NCBI GenBank assembly: GCA_949752745.1
Contig: OX457031.1
Span: 41,823,502-41,887,501 of the forward strand
Source: Protula sp. h YS-2021
Taxonomy: Eukaryota; Annelida; Polychaeta; Sabellida; Serpulidae
Direction: 5' to 3'
Length of the DNA stretch: 64,000 bases
This document shows, one piece after another, positions 9,983-22,257 of this stretch. Below the pieces are notes generated by a model that had not been told where the DNA came from, made no database searches, and saw only the letters and a list, made by a program, of their open reading frames with translations. Every line of letters begins with the position of its first letter. The stretch's first letter is position 1. Position numbers and translations under genes: made by a program.

Positions 9983-11260
9983 ATGACCAGAACACTTTTG
10001 TTGAGTACTGCATACAGTGTTGGGTTGGCATATGTGAAAAGAAAAAGATGGCTTCAACATCCCAGTTAAAGCAGAAAAAGGTACCAAATTATCTGAAACT
10101 TTTCAATGACTATATATGTAATAGTATATAAGTATATGTTATGTTTTCTCTTACTTGACCCTTCCTACCCCATCCCACTCCCTTCTCATATCGTACATTT
10201 GAGGGAGTAGTTAATTCTTTATTGAAGTTTTGTTAGTGCTGGACTCCTGCTATCTTAAGTGCCTCCGCTTCGCCTTATTTGTATTTTTATGTATTGTTCA
10301 ATAGAGAAAAGAAGTAGCGGAATATAGTTTAGTAGACTTTAGTAATACTCAAAATATTCCTACTGACCTACCCAAAATATTAAGTTGACCGTATTTTCCC
10401 TGATTCTGTGATATTCGGATATAGTGAATTCACTAAGCTTCTTAAAATAGGAGTCGGTATTATTAAAGCTTGGGACCCGCGTTTAGGGATTGCTATAAAA
10501 AGCCATGGACACGCATGACAACCGGTGTGTGCGCGAGTGGCCCCCTCTAGTTTGGGTAATGTTTTTTTAGACCAGGCAGCTCTACCGAGCCGGTCTATGG
10601 CTAGAGTAGAGGCTTATCGGTATGTATGTACGTATGTATATTCATGCTATGCCAAATTGTCAGCTCACTCACATTGCAATCACCCACATTGAAATCATCA
10701 GCCACATTGCAGTCTTCCTGATTTTAGAGCTTCAGAATGCACAGTTAGCCTGAAATGGCGTTTTGTGCTTAACGATCTAACACGCATACAACTTGAGTTA
10801 ACTGGGTACCTGCTGTTATGTTTCATGGTTTCATTCAACTGTCGTTTACTCTTTTGTGCGATGAAACAGATACAGTGGGATTCATGTAGTTGGTATTCAT
10901 ACAACTGATCTAACGAAAATGCATTCAACAACAATTCTATTACAGATATTCGATATTTCGGGATATGGGAGCAATGAGATTTACTTCTGTTAATACCAGC
11001 ATTACTAACGTTACTTTGGGTGAAAACAGGGAAATTCTAAACAATTTTATAAATTTAAGAAAATCGTTATAATCATCTGTTATTATTGAAATTCTTACAT
11101 GCCATTGAACATTTAGATATTTGATTAAACTGTTGACTCTGCTTCTGGTTGCGTCGGTCTTGATTATATTAGGCAGTGTCTGCCGTCTTGTACATGTGTC
11201 AGTGTCTGTCCAACGTGTTGTGGTGTACAACGCCGCTTTTGCAATTGATATTTCTAGCAA
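9983..11260. other. No gene identified
   Basis: No reading frame with recognisable motifs. A short GTAT-type repeat lies near 10620-10640. Confidence 0.45.
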
Positions 11261-11417
11261 TGATGGTGTTCATGTTGATCAGTCACAAGAATGTTTTGTA
11301 TGCAGTAAGAGAGGCGCCAAACAAGCTCATGTGTCTGATAGGGAACAAGAAGGTTTCCCTCCTCTAACACGATCAAGTTTTATTTCCAACCATTAAGAAA
11401 CCAGTTATTCGAGAAGG

Positions 11418-11732
11418 TTGAAAAGGTCCAAAAAGCTCAAAAAAGACAAACGACAACTAACAACAAGTTGCTATTCTTCTTCTGACAACGGCGATTCTCA
11501 GTCGAAAGCGTCACACTCTGCTTACCATAGACGCAATGATAGCCTCAGTACCTTGTCGTATGGCACAGGCTCCCACAAGGGATCAAGTTGGTCTCACAGT
11601 AAAGACAAAGAACTTGAACAGTTACGTAAGCTTGTAAAACGACAACATTTTCCCAGACCAGACAATTTTCTTTCTCTCCGTCGGAACAGCAGAGTATTGG
11701 AGACAGAACTTTTTGTCTCATGTAGACGATAG
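11418..11732 (+). pseudogene. Possible gag-like fragment of relic E
   Basis: A 104-codon frame rich in Ser, Lys and Arg, followed by other short frames to 12430. No diagnostic motif is present. It is assigned to the relic only by its position upstream of the RT pieces. Confidence 0.3.
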
Positions 11733-12559
11733 AGAGAATATGAGGAAGCCTTCAGATACTTTAGCTATCGAGGACGCTATTTGTGAAGGTATGAATAAAG
11801 AGCCAAAAGGAAAACCTAATCAGTGTGTCCTTAAAAGTCATTGAAGATTAGTATGCGAAAGATGTGTACAGTGACAAAAAGCTTCGGAAAACGCACGTGG
11901 AATCGAAAATACAGAGAATACTGAAATATTTAGATGAGAACAATAGAAAATTTTATTTCTGCTGTAAAGTAGTTCAAGCAAACATTTATCTGCTGCTGCT
12001 TCTTTCCGGCTCCTAGATGAGTTAATGGATAGTGAAGAAACTGTCGGATGAAACAAGGAGGAAATTAGCAAATTTTTGCTGCAGACAGTGCTAAATTATT
12101 GGGCAAAGCAAATAGTAAAGTATGTTACACAAAGAATCTTTTGGCGACGACTTAAACCAAACTTTAAAAGAAGCAAATGACTTGTCAAAACTGACTCGAT
12201 CACTATCGAGACGTATTCCGCTTTGAAGACAATAAACCAACAGTACAAAGGAAAATCAAACACTGCACAAAAGACACATTTTTATGCCAGGGGAAGAAAC
12301 CAAATCCAGTCTGCCTCAGTACCATCATCAGTACTATTATCAACCTCAGGGACATGCTCAGAAGGAAAAAACAGCAGAGAAACAGGAAGGCGAACGATGC
12401 AAATCAGAAAGTTTAGAGTGTGATCCAAGGCTAGTACAAATTAAACTTGAGAATGATTCAAGCTTTGCCTCTTTTCAGTGCGGTAGAATAAAACAGTATA
12501 AAATTTTTGGAATGAAATATCATATGACAGAGAAGTCTTTGCCATAGAAAGGGGAATAA

Positions 12560-13140
12560 AAATTCCTATCAAAGGATTCATTCCCAAACAATATTATCCT
12601 TATCAAATTCCTCTTAACACAGAACAAAAAGTTATAATGAACTTCGAAGTATGGGATTCGAAGTATAAAACAGGGATAATCATACCAGTCTCAAATGAAC
12701 AGGAAGAGGGAGAGGGAGATTTATTCTGAACTTGAAAGAATTTAATTGTGTTGAGAAAAAACTTAACTCAAGTGCTGTTTGGGAGGCTCAGGAAAAGAGG
12801 CTATACTTTAACAAGTTATATTGGTGATCATTTTGCTATTGAACAAGCATTTTGAATATTTCTCAGAGAGTGTCATCCCATCAGCCACAGTTTGTTTAGA
12901 CGCTAATTTTGTGATAAACTGGGAAACGTCTGTTTTGATCCCAACTCAAAGAATGACATACGTAGGATTTATTCTTGATACATTTGAAGTGAAGGTAAGG
13001 TTGACGCCTGAAAAGATATCGAAATTAAGGAAAATCATTTCCCAGGCAATGAAATTAAGTGATATATCACTGATGAGACTGGCATAATTGGTTGAAAGTT
13101 AGTAGCAACGTTTCCGGGTGTCTTGTTTGGGACGTTGTAT
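12560..13140 (+). pseudogene. Reverse transcriptase fragments of relic E
   Basis: A start-of-RT-like piece (IPIKGFIPKQYYPYQIPL onward) is followed by a jump to the segment after the catalytic site: FVINWETSVLIPTQRMTYVG and LTPEKISKLRKII in the frame 12821-13087. The YxDD catalytic motif lies in the missing part, so the enzyme is dead. Confidence 0.65.
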
Positions 13141-13534
13141 TAAAGACAACTTAATACTGAAAAAGCTTTGGCCTAGCAACTCACAAAGGCAATTACGAAG
13201 AAAGAATTGAGTGGTCTGGCAGAGCTCGGTCTGATTTGGAATGGTGTTAGATAACCTAGACTCTTCTTATGGGGGAGTGTATTACCCCCAACATCTATAA
13301 CACTCACTGTGATGCATGCAAAACAAGGTGGGAGGGGGTTGGACAGGACATAGGACGAGAAAAATGCAAGGTTGCTATGACATAACAAGATAAATTCGGT
13401 AATGGGCAACTACAACAAAAATTCCTGGAGAATTTAACAATCAGTCAGATAAGCTCAGACGCTCACGCACAGTAAATGCGGAACGTTCGCTTGATCAAGG
13501 TCTTTTTCAAGATATCTTAAGATATTATTCAAAT

Positions 13535-13744
13535 CTAGAAATTGACTTGTTTGCATCAAGAATGAACCACAAATTAGTCACATATGTATCCTCTCTTCAG
13601 ACCCGGGTGCTAAATTTTTGTGATGCCTTTACATTGGACTGGAATCCCATTTTTCCATATGCATTGCCTCCCTTTGCTGTCGCTGGCGAAGTGTTAAAGA
13701 AGATTCAAGAATATCCGGCTTATAGGGCCCGATTGGCCAATTAG
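13535..13744 (+). pseudogene. Methyltransferase-like domain fragment of relic E
   Basis: The piece begins IDLFASRMNHKLVTYVSS and contains DAFTLDWNPIFPYALPPF. It lines up with the DLFA...YAFPP domain after RNase H in copies A and B (DLFANALTTQLPRFVSP; YAFPPQAILLQVLQ). Confidence 0.55.
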
Positions 13745-13899
13745 TTCATGGTATTCGAGGGTATTGGAAATGTGTATAAACACTCCTTTCTATATTCCAT
13801 CAAGAAAAACCCTACTAAACAACCCAATGGATGGAGACAGCCTACGCTCAGGACTACTTGTATGCTGTATTCAAGGCTCAACCGGTCCAAAAACCTTGC

Positions 13900-14360
13900 A
13901 GACATTATCCATTAATCATGGAGACCTACCAACAAGGAGACAATACAATTCTTATTTCTCAAAGTGGAAACTTTATTGTAATAAGGGGTATCGAACCCTT
14001 TTAGCCGAACGCAAACGAGGTACTCAGGTTCTTATATAATCTCTACGATTGTGGTGTAGGATAAAGCACGATTAATACTACTCCATGTGCATCAAGTTCG
14101 GTATTGATATAGAGACAAATCTATCGGAAAACACTACTAAATCAAGTGATTTTTGAAGCTGTATTTACCCAAAGTCCCAGTTTATTGAGATACTGAGCTA
14201 TCTGGGATACTACTTCAGTTTTAGCTAAGCTGAAAATGTTTAGGCCTGCCAATGAATTGAGTCTGAAAACGTTGACATTAGAAGTATTTTGTTGTTAGTG
14301 CTAGTTACACATCAGACAGCCCAGACTTTGCAAGTAATTATGTAGATGTAATTTCAAAGG
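13900..14360 (+). pseudogene. Recombinase N-terminal fragment of relic E
   Basis: TRRQYNSYFSKWKLYCNKG (about 13929-13990) resembles the core-binding domain of DIRS recombinases. A later piece near 14270-14330 contains VLVTHQTAQTLQ, similar to the start of the catalytic domain in related elements. No intact HxxR or Tyr box was found. Confidence 0.4.
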
Positions 14361-14928
14361 CTATCAGGTGCAAATAGTAGAGCATGCATTATTGAAACAA
14401 TCGAGACCATGCTATCAGTTGCAACCTTTGATTCTAGAAGAGTTCACTGCAGATAAAGACTACGTGTGGTGTTAACATAAAAATTATCAAAGATCATAGC
14501 ACTGGATCGATAAGTGTGACATAAGTCGCAAAGTTCGCACCGGTAGAAACTATTCTCGAAACAGCAGGGTTGTCTAACGATAGTATGTTTAGGAAGTTCT
14601 ATAACAAGCCTATTATACACGGAAATTGTGTTCAAATATTTTCTCAGTCGAAAACGTAATGAATATATAGTCAATATGAAATTTCAGGAAATTATAGCAT
14701 AGCATGCGTGAAAGTATTATTGTTAGTATTGGATTAAGTTTTGCATTGATCCTGGATTGTTTTTAATTCTTTGGAAATACATATAAGCAGTGACACTAAT
14801 GTTTTTCACCGTTATTGATTTTTTTCTCTTTGTTCACTATCAACAACATTGTGTGTTAAAGTCTCATTGCTCTCATATCCCAAATTATGGAATATCTGCG
14901 ATAAAATTCCAATACAAATTCCAAAAAT

Positions 14929-15191
14929 ACGAATACTTGCCTTATCAAATTGGATTAGAATTCTGTCGTAGGTATTCCTGAGGGATTTGGGAGAAATGCC
15001 CTCCACGCCCACCCTTGACGTCCCAAAACATGTTTTTTACATGCTAATCCTTATGAATCTACTATGAACGACATAATATAGTTGATGGTTAAATATGCCG
15101 TTATGTAAACAGAAGTAAATCTGATTTCTCCCATATCCCACAGGAATATCCACGACAGTATTCCAATCAAGCTTCATATGGTAAGTATTCG
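14929..15191. repeat. Inverted repeat pair, about 68 bp arms
   Basis: 14929-14996 and 15123-15191 are inverted copies of one another, sharing CGAATACTT, CTGTCGT, TATTCCTG and TGGGAGAAAT, with a spacer of about 125 bases. Possibly a small MITE or hairpin. Its identity is unknown. Confidence 0.55.
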
Positions 15192-15503
15192 TTTAAATTT
15201 GGAATTCATCTAGCGAAAAACCAAATGACCACCGATCAAAACACCACTGGTAATATGGCTACGACGGAAATTTGTCCACCAGGTCATTTTTTCTGAAGGA
15301 AGGAGTTCTTCGCCCAACAACTTCACAAAATCTACTTACCGAATCATTTACTGTCTACTTACAACGTTCAGAGAGTGATATATAGACGCGAAAATATTAA
15401 TCACATCAATGGTTAGACTGTAACATTTAGGCATTTACAATGGCTACTAAAAATGGGATGTAAACTGTGCTAGGTAAATAGCGTTTGACTGGATGACTTA
15501 ACA

Positions 15504-16212
15504 TACAGTGAAACCCCGCTATTAGGGACAAAAAGTGACTGAATAATTTTGTCCCTTATGGCTGGGTGTCCCTAATTTCGAGGTCCTGTTCTATCTGACA
15601 ACTACAGCTAAAATCTTTGGCTATTTTTCTTACACTTTTTCCATCATTGGCTTTGATTATTTTAACTTTATCAGATAGCGAAAGTTCGTTCCGTTTTCTT
15701 TTCACACCACCGATATTCAGACTTAACACCTTATATAACATTTTAACTGAGTACAAAGACAATGAATTACTTGTTCCTTCATATGCATTTTAAAAGACGG
15801 AGCACATGTCAATAGGGTTTAGTAGTGAAAAGCTTCTCTCTTAAGCACACATCTTTTGTAATAAGCCCTATTGTCTTTACATACACTGTGCTCAATATAA
15901 TGTACTCCATACGCACAGATAACAATAGCGAAAAAACAAACACTACCGAGTAACAAGATAACAGGGGTTGTTTACATGACGCACAACATATAGACAGCAA
16001 TTTGACTGTCCACAATAGAGGGGTTGTTTTAAACATGTAACCGTACTTACGGGATAAAAAGAGTGTCCCTAATTCTGAATAGAGGGGTGTCCACAATAGA
16101 GGGGTCTAGATATAACAGAACTCTATGGCGTTTTAAAACAGACTGAAAAATGCTGTCCATAATTCAGGGGTGTCCATAATAGAGGGGTGTCCATATCCGG
16201 GATTTTACTGTA
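15504..16212 (-). mobile_element. pogo/Tigger-like DNA transposon relic
   Basis: The ends are inverted: TACAGTGAAACCCCGCTATT at 15504 and GGGATTTTACTGTA at 16199-16212, flanked by TA. The short motif GTCCMTAAT (stated as GTCCCTAAT or GTCCATAAT) recurs near both ends. On the minus strand it encodes a CENP-B-like helix-turn-helix fragment. It is reduced to about 0.7 kb, so most of the transposase is gone. Confidence 0.7.
15556..15762 (-). pseudogene. Tigger/CENP-B-type transposase N-terminal fragment
   Basis: The 68-codon frame contains KRKRNELSLSDKVKIIKAN and SVRKIAKDF, typical of the first DNA-binding helix-turn-helix of pogo-family transposases. The DDE catalytic region is absent. A cousin lies at 44606-44791. 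Confidence 0.65.
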
Positions 16213-16276
16213 TTTTTCCCTCTGTCACGTATTCAACAGGTAAACATGCATAGATAATCTAAATAAACAGTAACTA

Positions 16277-17191
16277 GAAGCTCATTCCGCTAGCGAAATG
16301 TTAAACACTTGACAAAAACTAGAACCTCACTTCGCCAGCGAAATGTTAAACACTTGACAAAAATTAAAACGCAAAAATACTTCCTTCAATGGGTTATTTC
16401 TTGAATAATATATTGCAAACAACACAGCTTGAATATGTCTTATAAGCCGAGTAGTGTTTGGTTTCTGTTGACTTAAGGTTTTATTGACTGATCTAGCATA
16501 CGCCGTGTTAGCTATTTACGCAGTGAGAGCTCGCACAAAGCTCACTGCGCAACTGTGTGTGATGTGGGTTAAATGCTACGCATTTACTTGCAAAAAATAC
16601 ACTCTTTTTACATGGCGTTTTAACAAAGAAAACGAAATCAAAGACGAAAATAAAAAGTGACATGCACATGTTCAGATCAAGCTCTTCATAAGTCCCAAGG
16701 GTTATATGAATTTGTGCGAGCAAAATTCGTCCTTTTTTTCTTCTTGACAGTTTTTCCGATTTTTTGTGTCTTCTTCTACTCCGACACTATGGGCCCTACG
16801 ACCATGAAACTTGGGACTTATGAAGAGCTTGATCTGAACATGTGCATGTCACTTTTTATTTTTGTCTTTGATTTCGTTTTCTTAGTTAAAACGCCATGTG
16901 AAAAGAGTGTATTTTTTGCAAGTAAATGCGTAGCATTTAACAACAACACAGCATACACATTTGCTCAGTGAGCTTTGTTGCGAGCTCTCACTGCGTAAAT
17001 AGATAACACGGCGTATACCTGACCAGCCAATAAAACTTTGAGTCAACAACAACCAAACACTACTCGGCTTATAAGACGTATTCAAGCTGTGTTGTTTGCA
17101 ATATATTATTCAAGAAATAACCACTGAAGGAAGTATTTTTGCGTTTTAATTTTTGTCAAGTGTTTATCATTTCGCTAGCGGAATGAGCTTC
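16277..17191. mobile_element. Palindromic foldback element, about 0.9 kb
   Basis: Two arms of about 400 bases (16277-16690 and about 16800-17191) are inverted copies and start with GAAGCTCATTCCGCTAGCG. The left arm has a 49-base internal duplication (CCAGCGAAATGTTAAACACTT type). The spacer is about 110 bases. Reading frames inside are mirror images of one another and are not genes. A fragment of the same family lies at about 55521-55765. Confidence 0.8.
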
Positions 17192-17596
17192 GAATTAACA
17201 TTTCATGTTGAGTTGCAACATTTACGCGTAGGAGTACTCGTACAGAGCACACTCGCACAAGGAGAGAAACATGTAAATGAGCAGCACATCGGAATTGGCA
17301 AATTGTTAATGTGAAAACAGCGCTTTAATCGGTTGTTCCATTTTCCTTTACAAACTAGAAGCCACGCACTTTACCACATCATTGTTGTTATAGACCATGG
17401 CACTCTTTTCCAGTTAATAGAGCAATTTGTAATTTAACCAATTACATGTGCTGTTCAATTGGATGTTCCTTGCCTCGTAGAGCATGTCTTGCAGTACTGA
17501 CTGATTTTTTAACTTTTGAAAGCCTTTTGCTTGTTAACATCTCACAATTTCAGTAAAATCATTATTTAAGTTTTTATTCTTTATTTCATTAACATT

Positions 17597-17611
17597 GTTT
17601 TTCGCCTGCAG
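17597..17611 (+). promoter_or_regulatory. Possible 3' splice site before the NAT start codon
   Basis: TTTTTCGCCTGCAG ends three bases before the ATG at 17615, suggesting that an upstream 5' UTR exon exists. I could not find that exon. Confidence 0.4.
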
Positions 17612-17614
17612 AAA

Positions 17615-17782
17615 ATGGACCTGGTTGTACGCAAGGCCACCATGCAAGATTATCAAGCAATTCTTGATCTAGACGCGGACAATAAGATTTATGGTGGCTA
17701 CGATTATCTTCCGTCACAGTTGAAGAAATTTATGCACGATCCAGATATGGGCGTTGCTGTTTGCACAGCGGATGGAAAAGTG
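17615..17782 (+). CDS. GNAT acetyltransferase, NAT16/histidine N-acetyltransferase-like, exon 1
   Basis: First coding exon of the only host gene recognised. Four exons join in phase (0, 1, 0) to a 327-residue protein, compared with about 370 in human NAT16. This family transfers an acetyl group from acetyl-CoA; NAT16-type enzymes acetylate free histidine. Exon 1 encodes residues 1-56 with the GNAT start (VVRKATMQDYQAILDL and IYGGYDYLP). It ends at a GTATGT donor after Lys-Val. Across the whole protein the acetyl-CoA-binding loop is ARGSGVW in exon 2. The C-terminal domain in exon 4 resembles that of NAT16 rather than generic GNAT proteins. The gene covers about 33 kb because transposons fill its introns. 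Assignment to NAT16 is from remembered family features and needs a search. Confidence 0.7.
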
Positions 17783-17814
17783 GTATGTACATGCTGTCGT
17801 ATCAAATATACTTG

Positions 17815-17997
17815 TACGGTGGAACACCGGAAGTAAGGCCCGCCTGTGGGACTGGTCAAAAGTGACCTTAATCCCGGGATGGTCTTATTTCCGAGATGAT
17901 CTAAAATGGACGTGAAATTGGTCGAAACTGGCGAAATGTGGTCTAATTTGGGACGCAGTCTTAAATAAGCGGTGGTCTTATCTCGGGTTTTAGTGTA
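17815..17997. mobile_element. Tigger-like MITE in NAT intron 1
   Basis: 183 bases with loosely inverted ends (TACGGTGGAACACC... and ...GGGTTTTAGTGTA) and TA at both edges. It begins 32 bases after the exon 1 donor. The internal motif GGTCTTAT/GACC recurs. The end match is only moderate. Confidence 0.45.
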
Positions 17998-18897
17998 CAG
18001 CGGAAAGGTTGGGATAGACCCACCGCACGAACAGGATCACCTCACAAAGTGCCGTTGTGGATTCACTCCATTTAGACAAATAAAAACCATAAATAGAGCC
18101 AAATTGGAAATCGGACCACTTTAGTTCAGCTCCACTGAGAGTGCTATGTTCAGAATGCCACTGTATCCGGAATTTAAACATGTTTCCAATTTGTGTACCA
18201 AATCACAGTTTGTTGCTTTCGATAATCTGATATCAAAGTAAACAAGAATTTAACCGGGTCAAGTAAAATTATCTTAGTCAACCTGGATAACATTGTATGG
18301 ACGAAAAAATAACATTAAAACAGTCCGATGTTCCATTTACATGACTGGCAAATGAATAACATAAATAGAAATGTAGTACATGATTTCAAATAACTTTTAA
18401 CTAAGTTTCTGACAAGCGTATAAAGAACTAGTCCACATGCGACGTGAATAGACCTCACCACCATCAGGATTTGGTTATATATGAAAGTCGAAAGAATATC
18501 TTTTCCTCGACTTTGGATAGGAGTCGGGAGAGCGGCGTTGAATATATTTCGGGAAAGGTTGTTGTATGGACATGGCGAAATCGACATTATTCAGATGCCA
18601 TAATCGCCCTTTAATCAAAGTATCCCGGCTTTGTATCCCCGCTCATGTGTGCGCTAGAAAATGCACGAATTCACTTTTTTCGATCTGTTTTCCAGAGTGG
18701 GCAATAAAACATATCTCGTAAATAAAGCAAATCTCATATCCTTGTGTTGAAATCATCATTTTAACTTTTTTTCGAAAGACCTATCACTGTTTTTATTTCC
18801 TGCGATCCTGATATCAAGAGGTTATTTTTAGCCCAGCCAAGTTTCGTCGCTGGCCTTTTCCCATCCATTGTGGGGTATCCGCTGTCCCTTACGTTTG

Positions 18898-18943
18898 TGT
18901 ATGTGTGTGTGTGTGTGCGTGTGTGCGTGTATGTGTGTGTGTG
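18898..18943. repeat. (TG)n microsatellite
   Basis: An imperfect TG/CG/TA dinucleotide run of about 46 bases. Confidence 0.85.
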
Positions 18944-19872
18944 AACAATTTTTCAAAATGCTATTCTTCCTACATTTCTGGTCCTGTTTTGAAATTGGTA
19001 CATGGGTAATCCTCCATACAGCTTGTATGTTTTGGCAATTTGACGGAGAGACCTTAGAGGGTCGTTTCAACCAATTACAAGGCAGGGAAAGTTTTGCTCC
19101 CTTTAATTAGACACTATACGTGCCATAAAGCATACGCCCGCCACCGTTTTAAACGAAAATTAAAACTATTTTATTCACGATAAGTCTTACAAATCCAACA
19201 CGTTTACGTTGACACTTTACATGAATGTTCCTCTAAAGACCCTGCATCAGGATTTTATTTTGGACAAAACTGACCAAAATATTGAAAAAAACATCCGATT
19301 GCTGAAAAAGCACAATGTGCTACTTGATGCTTCTTCCCAAGTCGTAAATTATGGTGGCAGGATTGGCGCAGTCTCTTGCGAAGCAATAGGTCTTGAATTC
19401 AAGCTCCGTTCCATATAGGTGTACTTTTGCATGGTCTCCTTTTACAGGTTTCGAAGGCCATATTTGTAGTTCTGCCTCTCACAGAAGAATATATGGGGCC
19501 ATGCTGAATTAATTCGTGTTAGTGGTCCAGAATAGTAAGGTCTATACGCCACATTATAATTAACTCGGGTTTAGAATATTGAGGTTAAAATATGGGCACA
19601 TTGTAAACCCGACTTGAGCAAAATGATGTGAAGAATCAGTACATAAAAACTATTCCTTTCTTTCGTTCTGTTCCTCTCTCTCTCCCTTCATTGGTCCCAG
19701 GTGGGTCTACAGCAGAGTTGTAATACTTTTGTTATCTGGTAGGCAAAAACTGGCCAAATAAAAGGGTAGAGAAACAAAAACAATGGTGTTAGCCCAGTGT
19801 CCAGACCCGGTCCGATTACTTCTGATAGCGGTTTTGCCCATGGGATCTTCTACCAAATCTAAATTTTGTTAA

Positions 19873-19878
19873 GACTGG
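19873..19878. repeat. Left copy of 6-bp target duplication
   Basis: GACTGG directly before the element, repeated at 27045-27050. Confidence 0.8.
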
Positions 19879-19939
19879 AGTAGGGGGAAAGTGGGGATTC
19901 CAGCTCACTTTGTGACGTTATTTTACCCCTGGCATTCCA

Positions 19940-20401
19940 CTGCAGTGACGTCATACCCCCCCCCCCTAGGCGAGCAACATTCAAGTCAGCATAAGTGACA
20001 CACAAGAATTTGATCACATGCCAAATCGGTGTGCTACAGGACAGGTGGCAAAAATCAAGACACCTCCCCCCCCATCCGACATTCAGGACAGACCCCCCCC
20101 CCCCTAGGCGGCAGTCGAGAATATTTTTTTTTTTTTTTGTTCCAGCTCATCTGGTTCTGCCGCCGAATCTAGCTCAGTGACGTCAGACCCCCCCCCCCCT
20201 AGGCGGCAGTCAAGTCTGACCATAAAGTGTGGACGTTGATTCCAGCTCACTTGGTTGTGCTGCCGATTCCAGTTCAGTGATGTCAGACCCCCTCCCCTCC
20301 CCTCCCCCCCCCCCCCCACCTAAGCGGCAGTCGAGATTTTTTTTTTTTTTTTTTGATTCAACTCATTGGGTTCTGCCACCGAATCTAGCTCAGTGACGTC
20401 A
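19940..20401 (+). repeat. C-run / CRE-site minisatellite, left arm
   Basis: Four units of about 100-125 bp, each with a poly-C run leading into CCTAGGCGG (or CCTAAGCGG) and a nearby TGACGTCA (19946-19953, 20178-20185, 20394-20401; variant TGATGTCA at 20278-20285). TGACGTCA is the consensus site of CREB/ATF factors. Mirrored at about 26515-26985. Confidence 0.75.
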
Positions 20402-21639
20402 GTCTAAAACACACAGAGCTCTTGTTATGCAGTGTTTGTAAACAGACAGGCGGCAAAGCCAGCGTGGATACTGTAACAGGTGGTAAAAATCAACATTGCT
20501 AGCAGTGTTAAAAACAATGAATGCAAGAGGCAAAGCTCACGTTCTGTGAGGTTGCGTATTCAAATGACGCTGGGGTCACCATGTGTCGCGAATAGCGACG
20601 GGAGTGTGTTCACACGGGCCACGAAAATAAGTAAACTGACATAACCTGAATTTTAATAGTTTTATTTCAACACACAAAAAATACGTTTTAAATTCCCCAA
20701 CACACCAAATATCTTCAATGAAAACACCTTATCAAAGACAAGCATATTCCAACCGGTACTAAACCTGGTGCACCACAATGCACCACACGCTGTTCTCCTT
20801 GTAGTAACACAGCACCTCCTCTACGTATACACTGAAGCTGTGTCCGTCAAAGTACGGACCACACCATGAAATTGCACCCTTCCGAAAGGTGCTGTAACAC
20901 TAACAACGCGCTGCTCCCAGTTCCTTTGACACACCGCCGCTGCACCCGTTATGCACCTCAGACGCACCAATTGAACATCACACTACACCCGCTCCTGTAC
21001 ACACGCTGTGCCCGACACCGTACTGCCAGAACTCCCACTTCACCGGCACGTCTTAGCAGGCATGCTGAATAACACAGAATCAAATGATTCTTTTACTAAT
21101 CAGCCCTACAAAGCTTTCAATACATTCTTTTTTTTTTTTTTTTTTTTTGCTCTCGTTGACTAGTTTTGTTTTTAACCCTGTGCTCCCGTACTGGTTTATG
21201 AATTGTGTATTGGTCAGTCTGTTTTGCAACATTTTACAGCATTGTAGGATTTTTTTTTACTAAAAAATGTGCAAACACAAAACAACAGAAAAAAACTTAC
21301 CTGAATATAGTATCTCGTACTAATCTAAATGAATATGTTACAAACCATTTACTGTGCTATCCTAAAACAGTTAGCATCCGTATTAAAAGTTAAACGTTAG
21401 CACATATTTTTAGAATGCTCTTTCAATATGTAAAACTTCTCGCCTGTTCTCTAACAGCATTTGTTCTAAGAGTCATTCTTTTCTCAAATAGCTGAAAAGT
21501 ACAAAGTCGACTGTGCTAGACACACAGCTCTTGTTATGCAGTTTTTGTAAACAGACAGACGGCAAAGCCAGCGGGATACTTAACAGGTGGTAAAAATCAA
21601 CATTGCTAGCAGTAAGTGAGGAAAGAGGGGTTCCAGCAC

Positions 21640-22140
21640 ATTTCACTGTTTGATTCAGGTTTATGTTAAGATTTGTTATAAAGTGGTTATGGGCTACTTG
21701 CACCGACGGCTGTATGCATTTTTGCAACAAGCCGCCATTTTAACTTTCGTTATAGTTGACCGATTTGTATGAAAATTTCGCTGTTTGGTTCAGTTTTATA
21801 TCTAGTTGTAACATAGTCATGGGCTAGTTGCACCGATGGCTGTATACATTTTTTGTCGCATGTCACCATTTTAACTTAAAAGTGACCTAACTTTCGTTAT
21901 GCTTAACCAATTTGTATGAAAATATCACTGTTTGATTCAGTTTTATATCTAGTTTTGTTATTAAATAGTCACAGGTTATTTGCACATGTGGCTGTAAGCA
22001 TAATGTATATTTTAGTAACGTTTGAAAAAAGTAGATAACTTTCACCATGTTCAACCGATTTGACTGAAAATTTTACCGTTTGATCTAGTTTTATTTCTAG
22101 TTTACAGTGGTCACAGGCTATTTGCACAGGTGAGAAGAGC
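21640..22140 (+). repeat. Diverged tandem repeat in the left arm, about 130-150 bp units
   Basis: Four units share CTGTTTGATTCAGTTTTAT, a TTTGCAC or GTTGCACCGA block and ACTTTCGTTATG. The right arm counterpart (24520-25300) has extra units. Confidence 0.7.
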
Positions 22141-22257
22141 ACACCATTCAACCATGTGTTCGAATGGCAAGCCCATTTAAAAGACGTGTACGAATGGCAA
22201 GCCCATTCAATACACGTGTTCGAATAATTTTTGGAAGATATTACGTCATGGTATTGT

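Larger units (their letters stand above)
11270..14450 (+). mobile_element. Degenerate DIRS-like retrotransposon relic E
   Basis: Decayed pieces of one element lie in order on the + strand: possible gag-like Ser/Lys-rich frames (11270-12430), RT fragments (12560-13120), an RNase H region full of stops, a methyltransferase-like piece (about 13540-13744), and the N-terminal part of a recombinase (about 13910-14040). It is from a different lineage than A and B. I could not find its terminal repeats. Confidence 0.6.
17998..19878. other. NAT intron 1, nothing identified
   Basis: No gene or recognisable element apart from a (TG)n microsatellite at about 18898-18943. Confidence 0.5.

Noticed and set aside
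15809..16096. 95-codon minus-strand frame in the Tigger relic
   Set aside because: No motif, and it is built from terminal GTCC-type repeats of the relic.
16508..17085. Two similar frames at 16508-16723 (-) and 16657-16971 (+)
   Set aside because: Their shared protein sequence arises from the inverted arms of the foldback element. No domain is recognised.
18828..19110. His-Thr or Cys-Val repeat frames near 18.9 kb
   Set aside because: Shadow of the (TG)n microsatellite.
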